64,000 nucleotides of DNA. It comes from Oscheius onirici (Eukaryota; Nematoda; Chromadorea; Rhabditida; Rhabditidae). The stretch lies in NCBI GenBank assembly GCA_932521025.1, contig OW051472.1, positions 1,426,001 to 1,490,000 on the forward strand. Direction: 5' to 3'. This document shows positions 37,555 to 46,935 of this stretch, piece after piece (position 1 is the first letter of the stretch; each line of letters begins with the position of its first letter). The notes beneath the pieces were generated by a model. It ran no database searches. It saw only the letters and a program-made list of their open reading frames with translations, and was not told where the DNA came from. A program made the translations under genes and the position numbers.

Positions 37555-40500
37555 CGCCTCTCTGTGTTCAAAACCCACCAAACTCAGTCTTCGGATCATA
37601 GACCCCAGTACATTTGTAGGTCACATGAGCCCCTTCGGGAGAAGTGCACTGGAAGCCGTGAAGGAACCCATCAGGAATCCAAAAAGCGTGCTTATTTTTG
37701 CCGTTCAGATAGACACCGTGCCACTGTCCGTAAGTCGGACTGCCCTTTCGAAGATCGACAGCAACGTCGAAAATCTCTCCGGATACCTGAAATGTTTCAA
37801 AGAGTCTTTATAAATGGACATGCCGCTCAGTAGGTAATTAGTACCGCTCAGTAGTATAGCATGATGCATATCAGAAGCACAATGAGCTGAACAAAAACTA
37901 ACAAACGAAAATAACTTAGGGCTAATGCAATAAAACTGCTTCTATCGATTCGAAAAGATCTAACAGAAAATTTCAATTCTTTAGCGTCTGTTTTGTAAGA
38001 AAAGATCATGATTTTCTTCTTCGCACTTTTTGTTCAAAGCGAAACGCGTCCGAATTTTCCTACGAAAACATGAACGCTATCATTCGCAATCATCATTTGG
38101 TTTTACAGAAAACTGTGTTTCGACTGACGGTTGTAATGCCAGGAAAGTAGGTGTTTTCAATTGTTTGGCGGATTTAGGTTCAAAAACTGCAAACCAACTT
38201 TACTTTAGAGGTGACGTGGCACGGTACGATACACTCAATCTATCATCCGTCTCTGATCAAAAAATGATATGGAAAAGTAACGTTGCAAGTTTTTTTGGAC
38301 TTTTTTTTCTAAAAAAAAAGCAACTTTGCTTCAGTGAATCCATATAACTTCCAGAACTATAGCACGATGTTTTTTTTGCCGCAAAGTATTAAAAACAAAA
38401 AATTTAACAGAGAGGAACAGTCTCTGCCAGTTTGTGTGAGAAAGGAGTCAAATCAAATATCCTTTTTCCTTGAAAAACGGGTATCACAAATTTTTGCTTC
38501 AAAGAGTTTATTTAGCTTCCAGAAGCATGCAAAGTTACTAGATCGCGTGCATGAGTTACAAAAATACAAAAAATCTTGCTTATTAGGGGAGTGAGGGTTA
38601 CAAACCTCCACAATTTGTGTCATGTTCGGTTTTCTCTGCATTATTTCGCTTTAGGTCGGCTGCTAACAGGTAAGGTGAAGAATCATTAATTTCTCAACTT
38701 TTCCGCAGACAGGTGTTTCACAATTTTTTCGTTTCAAACAGCTTCTAGGAGATACTTCCTGTATTCAGGTGATAAAAACTGTAATGGCAAACCACAACGT
38801 ATAGTGTGCTCAACAATTAGTGAGAGTAGCTTGAATCGAGTCAAAGTCGACTTTCCACACACTTTGAACAATACTCTTCTGAGTGAGTTCAAAGAAAACG
38901 CTATCGTAACATTTTTAGATTCTTTTCGTTACCTCTTTTTTACCGAATTGCTGAAAATTTAGCACCTTCTCTTGGCTCAGTATTTATGGTTTGTTCAAAA
39001 AAGAGCTCGCCCGTAGCCCATTTAGTTCGCGCGAGACCATAATAACATGCAAACGTAGGATACTCAGTCAGGAAACTTGGCTGAGTATCCTACGTTTTCA
39101 TGATATTCCAGTCTCGCGGCAAATAAAATTGGTTACCGTGTAGTCTTTTTTTATAGAACACACGATAATGGTGTGAACGTTGTTGGTGCAAATCGGGTCT
39201 CATGATGGAACTGATATGATGCGTACTTTTCGTTACATGATGTTCATATGAGCGGCAGACACAAGGTTGAAAACATTTTGTACGCAACTTCGCGTAACGA
39301 AAAGTACGCAACACATCCGTTCGACAACGACTCTCCTGTTTTTTCAAGTTTTCGCTTCAACAAAATAATATAGCCTCTGTAGTTCTAAAACGTCACTTAA
39401 AGGATCTCAAATAACTCAACAAAAATACAAAAAAAATTCTTTTCTGGGCGTCAGGGTTAAAAAGCTACAAGCCTCCACAATTTGTGTCAGGTTGGGTTTT
39501 CTCTTCATTGCCCGTGAATTCCAGCGGCTGCTGGCAGGTAGTCCCCTGTCAAGAGCGACTATAGGGTACGGGTGTGAGACGGGCCAACTGAGAGGCTGAC
39601 TTTGCCTCATTCTAATGCTATTTTGGGGTATTTTCAACCGTTTCTTTCGGTTTTTGGTGTAAATTTGTGGAAACCCCGTTTTTAGGATAAAAACTCACCA
39701 CAGAGACGAGTTTTCCCATGCCTGGCTGAGTGTGGAGGCCTCTAACGACTCCAAAGCGGGAGAAGGAGTGATTGTCCTGCATTTTTTTAGTTTTTGGCAG
39801 AAAAAAAAATGAGTAAGAACCTGTTTGAAGTCCTCCTTGAAGTTGAGCTGCTGCTCCCATTCCACAACGTTGAAAGTTTCGGAGAAGAAACCGCGATCGT
39901 CGGGGAAGACCTGAACTTCTTCATGTTTCAAAGTTGAGATATCCCAGCAACTAATTTTTTTAGTTTCAGTAATGTAATCTTCCTACGCCAGCTCGTCGCA
40001 AAAAAATCTGCTGTGAAACTGAAGAGGCAGTTTTTTGGGCGGGGGAACAGTAAAGTACGAATACAACACTTTTCAGAGTACGCTGAAATGATTGTGGAGC
40101 AGTTTTCAGCGTTTTTTAGTGAAAATGTGAGAAACATTATTACTGTTTCAAGCTGATCGTGTGGCGCCGCGTTCAAAAACGTAATCCAGCCAGTGTGAAG
40201 GATACATTTTCAAAATTGCAGGAGGCAATTACTAATTCCTGTTCGATTGAGGAGGTTAGCTTGTGTTCATTCTTCTTTTTTTGCCCCGGAAAAACATTTA
40301 AATTTCAAGTTATGGAGGAATCTAGGGAACTAGGAGGGCTTGAAGTCAGTGAAAACGTGATTATTTTGAAAATCGGAAGTGGTAGCTGGATTCCTTTCGA
40401 AACTTCGATAAAACCGTTTCCCTCAGAAGCACATAATTATGTTGTTTTGGAGGTGAAAAGTACGAAAACACTTCGAATCCCGTTAGCGTTTAAAAAAGAG

Positions 40501-40782
40501 GACGATCGAAAAATGTTTCACCCTTTCACTATATTGTTAGCTCGGGAAGAGCACTTGTTTATTTTTCCTCACTCGATTTGAAATCAAACTTTTTTAGCCA
40601 AGTCATTTTATGTTTCTCGGACTCCATTTAACGAGCCCGAGTTTACTTTTTGTACTATTGCCAAGCTCTTCTGACTAAATGATAATATTTCCTACCTTCG
40701 GCTTGATGACCTTCAAATCCGGAATCTTTTCGATTGTCTCAATTTCAGCCTTGAATCTCTTCTCAACTTCAGGAACTGCCAT
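37314..40782 (-). CDS. rml-3: dTDP-4-dehydrorhamnose 3,5-epimerase (RmlC family)
   Basis: Five exons on the minus strand: 40782-40696, 39910-39821, 39776-39699, 37786-37579, 37423-37314, all with GT-AG junctions and matching phase; 190 residues, the usual family size. Cupin-fold epimerase that converts dTDP-4-keto-6-deoxyglucose to the 4-keto-rhamnose form in dTDP-rhamnose synthesis. Visible family motifs: FPDDRGFFSETFN (30-42), QDNHSFSRFGVVRGLHTQ (59-76) with the catalytic-type His74, GKLV with Lys81, GEIFDVAVDLRKGSPTYGQW (88-107), IPDGFLHGF and YKCTGVYDP. An AATAAA lies at 37267-37262, 47 nt after the stop. Intron 3 (1.9 kb) and intron 4 carry repeats. The symbol follows C. elegans usage as I remember it; the enzyme family is certain, the paralogue number less so. 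Confidence 0.94.
37440..37481. mobile_element. Solo hAT MITE end
   Basis: GAGTCGAGTCGCCCAAGTATA matches the terminal GCCCAAGTATA and the GAGTC-rich subterminal region of the 3851-4206 family. No partner end is visible to the left within intron 4 of rml-3. A similar solo end lies at about 19545-19579. Confidence 0.6.
37483..37555. repeat. (TGTCCC)12 microsatellite
   Basis: Twelve perfect hexamers of TGTCCC, starting two bases after the solo hAT end, inside the 155-nt intron 4 of rml-3. The lack of divergence implies a young, probably length-variable array. Confidence 0.95.
37787..39698 (-). other. Intron 3 of rml-3
   Basis: A 1.9-kb intron. It contains the hairpin element at 39030-39118 and a TTTCGTTACGCGAAGTTGCG-type palindromic repeat at 39275-39315. 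Near 38540-38650 and 39410-39530 are two copies of a segment containing CCTCCACAATTTGTGTCA, i.e. a duplicated block about 875 bp apart. There is no nested gene that I can support. Confidence 0.55.
39030..39118. mobile_element. Hairpin element with TAGGATACTCAG stem
   Basis: Near-perfect inverted repeat: CGCGAGAC ... AAACGTAGGATACTCAG, a 13-base loop, then CTGAGTATCCTACGTTT ... GTCTCGCG. The loop-proximal stem of 17 bp is perfect. The GGATACTCAGCC part recurs at about 26310, 31970, 35350 and 36410, so this is a member of a dispersed family. Confidence 0.75.
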
Positions 40783-41990
40783 TTTTCCCAGTAGAAAATA
40801 ACTAGTAGTCTGTGCGGAAAAGACGAAAATGGTCTCTTTACTCGTCCTTGACCGCTAACCCCGATCTTATCCCCGTTTCGTCGGCTGAGAGGCCACCTAG
40901 TTAGTGAGAATGACGGTTTTTTTCACTGTAAACTCACATCGGGAAGAGTCAAAGGCAAAAAAGAAGTTGGTTTGGAAATGGACCCTCGACAAAATGTAAA
41001 GAACTGTATGTTTCCACTAACCCATTTCACCTGAATCAGATGATACCAAAGTCTCCCAGATTTACGACTATGCTGAAACAAAAGGGTTTTTTTCAATGGC
41101 TGATTGAAATTCGAGTTGGAAAGTTCCCCTCAAGACCTTTATTCGGTTAGATAACAGGACTGATCGTTGAAAGGCTTGAAAATACCGACGGGTTTATGTC
41201 AGGGACAGACTCAGAGTCATGTACATGGATGGAGAAACAGAGAGAGACAGAGTCAGGGGGGGGGCAGAGAGACAGAGAGTCTCATGAGAGTGAAGGAGTC
41301 TGTGGGACAGAAAGTCAAAGATACTATGAGACAGGGTCAGAGTGACTGAAATACAGACGGTCAGAGAAGTAGCGCGACTCATTCCGTAAGAAGCGAGATT
41401 GTGGCAGTCGTAGCGTCAATCAAAAGGCCCTAAGTTGAATTCCCGCTTCGACTCAACCAAGGCTCTCTGAGATCTGTAAATTGGTAATAGCATGCTACGA
41501 GGCTGAAGACGGTCCTGTAGATTGGGCATCTTTAGAATGTAATGTCCCACGTCCTGGCCCCTCAGGAAGCCTCCGCACTAGTCGCCGTCGCAAGACCGCG
41601 CAGGATCTTTTTTTCGTCGATTCGGATAGAAACTTTACCTTTACCATCAAAGTTCAGTAGCGACAGCGCAAATAATGCGACTTTCCTATTATTCCGATAC
41701 AGCTGTAGATCCTGGCTACCATTAAAAAATAATGAAAAACTAAAAAACGTCATCGTCAATTTGAAAAAATACATACGTAATTGCGTATTTCTTGTATTCA
41801 AATAGTGGCGCAGTGCCTCTATTCAAATATTTACAGTAAGTAACGAATACTTCTGATCTAACCTCAGAACTCTCCTCTTCCAGACTCTTTGTCTCTGTGA
41901 CTTCCAACTATCCCATCTTTAGAATCATTGGAACAGTCTGTTGTCCCCATAAAAGTCCACCATTCCATCTCTTGATCTTCAGTCAAGAGC
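40783..41990. other. Intergenic between divergent rml-3 and the Cys-peptide gene
   Basis: A shared upstream region of 1.2 kb. It contains a GAGACAGAGA low-complexity tract (41210-41370). Frames on both strands at 41540-41805 overlap each other; neither shows a family motif or convincing splice sites, so neither is called. Confidence 0.5.
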
Positions 41991-42219
41991 ATGTGCCTCT
42001 TCCTCTTGGTACTTTCTTTCCCCTTTTAGATACATACTCTCAGTTCAGAGTCTTTTCCTGATGACTCTGGTCAATGGACTAGCACGGCAGATTCCAGTGC
42101 CGTGTAAGGAGGGCAAGGACTGTGCCGTATTGGGAGAGGGATGGTTCTGTGGTCCGAGAAATGTCTGTCTGGGACCTGATGAGGTCAAGAAGAAGAAAAA
42201 ATTGAAAGAGAACATATAA
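41991..42219 (+). CDS. Small secreted four-cysteine peptide (unknown family)
   Basis: Two exons, 41991-42008 and 42049-42219, separated by a 40-nt intron (GTACTT ... GTTCAG), give 62 residues. Residues 1-18 (MCLFLLSLFLMTLVNGLA) form a clear signal peptide interrupted by the intron; cleavage probably falls after Ala18. The mature part starts RQIPVPCKEGKDC and has four cysteines spaced C-x5-C-x8-C-x5-C, then LGPDEV and a lysine run before the end. Presumably two disulfides in a small extracellular peptide; the function is unknown. Without splicing the frame hits a TAG, which supports the intron. It converges with pinn-1, whose poly(A) signal is about 110 nt beyond. No canonical AATAAA seen. I recognise no homologue. 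Confidence 0.66.
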
Positions 42220-42330
42220 ATTGAGTCAGAGAGAAGAGATTATCCTGTACAAAAGCTACCGTAACCAGTGCTTATTTTAAAAGTGACGGAACCTGTTCAG
42301 AAAATTCCCTTGTTGGCTTTAGGAGAGCGA

Positions 42331-42336
42331 TTTATT
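42331..42336 (-). terminator. pinn-1: Poly(A) signal of pinn-1
   Basis: AATAAA on the minus strand, 104 nt after the TAA at 42442-42440. Confidence 0.75.
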
Positions 42337-42439
42337 CCGTCCAAAAACTAATAACTTAGAGCGAGAGAGACAGAGAGAAATACAGATCATTTTGCGAAAG
42401 TTTTTAGGTACAGAAAACGGTGGGAAAAGAAGCCTGAAT

Positions 42440-43867
42440 TTAGGCCAGACGCCAGATAATATGGAGACCGGAATCGGTATCGACAATGTCACTCATCTGA
42501 CCGACATCGAGAGCAAAGCTGGCATCCTCGAACGGCTTCTGCATTTGACGGCGACCGAAAACCTGCAATTTTTTGGGTGAAAATGGGAAAAATAGTGCAA
42601 AAATACCCCAAGATCTCCTCCCTTCCTGGCCGAGCTGCAATCGCTGTACTCTGAGGCAAGCTTCTGGAATTTAGCCAGCGGATCGTCGGCAGACTTGATC
42701 TGGTCGATGTATTCTGAAAAAAGCATATTTTTACGTTTGAAAAAAATTTGTCGGGTCCAGACTTTGTCAAATTCTGGGTTTAAATATTTCACTCGGTCCA
42801 GTTTCCCTTGTGTTTCTTTGAAATTTCTGGATCCGGACAGTCTTGCTCAATTTTGTCCGGACAAGACTGGTTTACAAGCGAAATGGGACAGAATTGGATG
42901 AGATTGGCGCAAGACGAACAAGCCCAATGGAATAGGCGTAAACTACTTGAAATCGTAATAAATTGAATTGAAGGCAGGACTTTTGAGATTTGGATCCGGG
43001 CAGTTTTGCGCAATTTTGTCCGGGCTAGACTTTTGAAATTTGGATCCGGACAGTCTTGCACATTTTTGTCTGGTCCAGACTTCTCCTTGGAGAGCCTAAC
43101 ATAACAGGTGTACCATGCTCAGACTCGGTCAAAGAAACGCAGGGGCAAGTGGACCGAGTGGAATGACGCAACGGAAACGAATGTTAAATCAATGTTCCCT
43201 TTCCCGATATTGCAAAATTAGTTTTTGTAACGGAAACGAATGTCAAATGAAAATTTTCAAAAGGCACTTGTCTATCCACAGAAACCTCGGTTTCCTTCTG
43301 TTTTTTACGAAAAAAGCGCAAACCTTCCAGAATCTTCCTGGCATCGTCTTTCGATCTGGTAATCTTGTCAGAGCGCCAGCTGGCCGGTCTTCGGCTGCCC
43401 GAGTGCTTGACGAGAATATGAGCTGCCTGAACCTCGTTCAGTTCAGATCCTTTGCAAAAAGCCGGCTCCGTCGGACGTTCCCACTGACTGCGACCGGTGG
43501 CGTTGTTGAAGAAGTAGACAGTGTCTGGAAATTAAGCGTCAAAACTAGTCTTTTTGTCCCCATTTTGCCGACTTTTCCACTCATAATTTACTTCTTTTTC
43601 GCAAAGAAAGTACCGTTTATACGTAATTTGGGCTAGAAAAAGTCCCCATGAAGCTATAGGCTGCAAACGTTGAGAAAAAACCTAACAAGATTTTTGCTTC
43701 CGCTATTTTTTTGTTCCATATCTGCTATAAAGGTTTTTACAGTTTTTAAAGATACTAGATGCTCGTTTTGTGCTTCAGCGAAAAAAAGTATAAAAAAAAG
43801 AAAAAAACTGACTGTTTGTGCGGCTCATGCGCTTCTCCCATCCGGCCGGCAGGTCTCCGTCTGACAT
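42440..43867 (-). CDS. pinn-1: Pin1-type peptidyl-prolyl isomerase
   Basis: Four exons on the minus strand: 43867-43813, 43524-43324, 42713-42607, 42562-42440; phases 1, 1 and 0 agree and give 161 residues (human Pin1 has 163). It isomerises phosphorylated Ser/Thr-Pro bonds in nuclear and cytoplasmic regulators. The N-terminal WW domain (about 6-36) has Trp10 and Trp33. The parvulin domain has His54, Lys58 and Arg63/Arg64 (phosphate-binding pair in GSRRPASW) and catalytic Cys111 in SEYSDCSSA, followed by [19 protein letters not shown] and TDSGLHII. All key residues are present. The start is the first ATG after a TTTTAG acceptor 158 bp below the FOXRED1 stop, so it is probably the second gene of an operon. 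Confidence 0.96.
42780..43095. repeat. Tandem repeats in pinn-1 intron 2
   Basis: Two adjacent copies of a unit of about 59 bp (about 42985-43090), each with TTTGGATCCGG, CAGT.TTGC.CA and TTTTGTC.GG. A third copy near 42820-42875 and a partial one near 42750 complete the set. It sits between the WW/first parvulin exon and exon 3 and does not disturb splice sites. Confidence 0.75.
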
Positions 43868-44025
43868 TTTTTCTTCCTCTAAAAGCTATTTTATTTACAT
43901 AAAAAGGGCATATTTTCACGGCATAAATCGTATAAAAACGATCAAATTTAACAAAATGACACAAAATGACGCAAAACACAAAAATCTTTATTTGAACAGG
44001 CCAAAAATCAACAAAAACTAACTTT
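43868..44025 (-). promoter_or_regulatory. Intercistronic region with SL2-type acceptor
   Basis: Read on the minus strand: FOXRED1 stop, AATAAA about 35 nt later (43992-43987), a T-rich stretch, then AGCTTTTAG (AG at 43880-43879) and an 11-nt leader to the pinn-1 ATG. The gap between poly(A) signal and acceptor is about 110 nt, the layout of nematode operons, where the downstream mRNA receives SL2. No separate promoter is needed to explain pinn-1. Confidence 0.72.
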
Positions 44026-46935
44026 CTATGCTCTCATCTTCTCCTCTATCCTGTCAGCTTTGACAATTCGTCGCATGTCGAATTTTCGCATGTTGATGTT
44101 TATATAGGCGCCGTCGTAGAGCCGTTCGGCAAAGCCGCGAGCTGCTGCGATGCTGTGCATTGGGCCTCTGAAAATGGAATGTTTTAGAACTTTTTCGCTA
44201 TTAGGAGGATCATTTTTAGCAACGAGAACTAAGATTGCGGCGTGCATACTAGAAACAGTACCAATAACAATGATTGAGCTTAAAGACAAAGATTTTGCTT
44301 GCAAATGTTTCATTGAATCCATATTACATCATGGGGATTGGGAAACAGTTCCTGTTATTTGAATTTTCCGGATTATATGAAAAAATCTGTAACACTTTGC
44401 TTTCCATAAAATGTTTCACCGATACTATAAAACTTAGCATCAGGAGAACCCCCTAAGTATGACGCTGGCAAGCGCGAATGCTCCCTTTTTTCACGATTCT
44501 TCGATTACATTCAAACATTCGATTTTTTGGTCTTTTGGAATTTATATTTTGGATGTTTCACCTTTTCCATAAAAGGAAGATCTAGTCGAAGACTTCAATT
44601 GGTTTTGGCTTTTGGGTGCTTCATCGAATAAAACTTTAGTTTTCCCGTAACTTTCGGCTTTCACACGCTCATAAATAGATTTCTACCCTCAAAATTCTAG
44701 ATTTTTCGGTAAGAAAATGTGTTCTGGAGCTTCCTTCACCTTTTTTACTCAAAATCCTAAGAAAAGTAACCAAAAAAGTGGCACAAACCTCTCTCCAAAG
44801 CCACAGATCATATGAAGATTCTGATAAAGCGGATGTTCTCCGATGACCGGAGCCGAATCGAACGTGTTCACTGGCTGATAGCCGGCCCAAGCGTTTTTGA
44901 CCTTCGCAGAAGCGAATCCCGGTATTCTTTTTACGAGAACGGGCCAGATTTTGTCGTAAAATTCGCTATAGTCCACTTCGAGGCTGCTGTGATCGGCGCT
45001 GTCGTCTTCTTCCTGAAATTTTCATGATGTGGTTGATTTTTGACTGAAAACGCCTAAAAACTCGGCTTCACACGAAAATCATGATTTTTACTATAAAAAC
45101 ACTAACTTTGCTCGGATTTCTGCCGACCAAAAACGTCTTTCCGACGTCGTCCTGTCGCAGATGAACTCCGGAAGGATCGATTAGGAAGGGCAGATCGACG
45201 GGGACGTCTGGAGCATGGATGACAAAAATTTGACGTTTTCGAGGCTCTACGGGGACGGGGACAGCCAGCAGACCATTTCCTTTGCCTAAAATCTTTGATT
45301 TTAGTATTTTTGGTGCCTAAACGGTCTTCCCCCCCTCCCCCCCCCCCCCCCCCCCCAAAAAAAAATGGGGAAAATAAAAAAAAAGCGGAAAACCAACCAA
45401 TTCCTGCCATGGCGGCAATTTTTCCGGCCCACGGTCCGGCGCAGTTTACGATTTGGAAGGCGCGGATGGGTCTGGCTGAAGCGTCAGTCATCTGAGCTCG
45501 GACAAAGGCTCCAATTATTCTCTGGCTGCGGCATTTGGCGTCGTCTGCCGTCCCGAGATCGTCCGCCGCAAAATTTTCCGATTTTGGACGGAGCCGCTCG
45601 AATTCAAAGCCCTCCACTTCGCCTTTGACGTACTGAAAAATTGTTTTTAGTAATTTTAAGTGTTAGAATGAGAAAATATATATTTTGAGCATATAATGAT
45701 GATTGCCAGCTACCAAAAGCACTGTACTTAACCATATTCTTAATTTTCATTAAAAACTTGCCTGAACTCCCAGAGTGATATTCTTCTCCCGGATGGCTGC
45801 CAGCAGCTGCCAGGTGTCGATGGTTCCCTCATTTTCGAGGCCATAGGAGCCGAGAAGCACGTCGTCAAAGTTCATGGCTGGGAATCGCTGGTGGAGATCG
45901 TCTTTTTGGAGCAGAGCAACGCGGGCTCCTTTGTCACTGAAAATGGCGGATTTGCTCAGAACTTTGAGGAATTCCGGCTTGTTTTTATCGAAATTTCGGT
46001 CCAAAATAGGCTTTTTTGATTTTTTGTCAAACCTTGGGAAAAAATCACAAGCAAGAAAATAGACGCTTACACTTGTATTTTCCAATTGTTCTTCATCTCC
46101 TCAACTTCTTTTTCAGTTGTGGCGAGATGGAGGTAGCCTGTGGGGAAGAAATGCACGTCTGGGGGCTCGTTATCTGCAATTTTCGGTATCTTTGGGCCTA
46201 AATGCATGTTTCCACGAAACAATCATGGAAAAAAATCTTAGATCGTGTTTTCTGCTAAAAACCATATGAAATATGGAATACTCCATGTTTTTCTTGTCAA
46301 AACAGCTCCAAAACTCACCCAAAATCCTCAAATGCTCTCCGGCATGCCGTAAAAATTCCGCGCTGAAGAGCGACATTTCCACATGCTCCGGCAGACTGAA
46401 CTGTTGGCTTATGCCGCCCGTCGAGAGCATAGTACTGCTCTGCGCGAATTTGTCGTTGTTTTCTACTACGACGACCTAAAAATATGGATTTGAAGGCAAA
46501 ACAGCGGAAAAACCTTGAGATCCTCGTCCCGGAAGCGCTGTTTGAGCCAGTAGGCCGTCGAGCTGCCTGTGAGACCTCCGCCAATGATGAGAATTTCGCA
46601 GCGGTAGGGAAACACCTCGAGATCTAGCGTCCCGTGTTTCATGTGGGCTATGGGGTTGCGGCGCTGGAATGCGTCTCGCCGGGCCTGAAAATGGGAATTT
46701 TTCGATAAAATATCTAAAAACTGGCCTCATTGTATCGCCTTTTCCACCTCCTGAAATCGTAGGACAGTCCGTGCCAGACGCGCTTTATCACATCCTCTCC
46801 CGGCTCGAAATGCCGCTCATTTTCGAAGTTTTGCCATCGAGCTGGGGCTGTGGTGCTGATTAGACGACTGTTGCTGCTACAGGCTGCTCGGCAGCTTAGT
46901 TGCGTCGCCAGACGCCGATAAACGGCCGTCTGCAT
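44026..46935 (-). CDS. FOXRED1-type mitochondrial FAD oxidoreductase
   Basis: Nine exons on the minus strand: 46935-46726, 46684-46514, 46475-46319, 46173-46071, 45936-45762, 45632-45398, 45285-45107, 45012-44789, 44167-44026; about 531 residues (human FOXRED1 486). FOXRED1 is a mitochondrial flavoprotein of the DAO/sarcosine-oxidase fold needed for complex I assembly. The N terminus is Arg/Ser/Ala-rich, lacks acids for about 35 residues and fits a mitochondrial targeting peptide. The FAD-binding loop GGGLTG is at about 105-110, followed by VVVVEN. Other conserved blocks: STGGISQQFSLPEHVEMSLF, SYGLENEGTIDTW, NCAGPWAGKIAAMAG, VPVEPRKR, WAGYQPVNTFDSAPVIGEHP and CGFGERGPMHSIAAARG. Intron 5 has a GC donor, and intron 1 appears to need one too. 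The ATG follows CATTTTAG, a probable spliced-leader acceptor. Confidence 0.94.
45331..45366. repeat. Poly-C/poly-A tract in FOXRED1 intron 6
   Basis: On the plus strand a C-run of over 20 bases, broken by single T residues at its start, is followed by nine A. On the coding strand this is a T-run and G-run inside the intron. It is a likely site of assembly error and of length variation. Confidence 0.9.

Noticed and set aside
40159-40581. 140-codon plus-strand frame
   Set aside because: It lies within intron 1 of rml-3 on the opposite strand, has intron-like T-rich and A-rich composition and no domain.
41542-41805. Overlapping frames on both strands between rml-3 and the Cys-peptide gene
   Set aside because: Mutually antisense, no family resemblance, no convincing splice sites.
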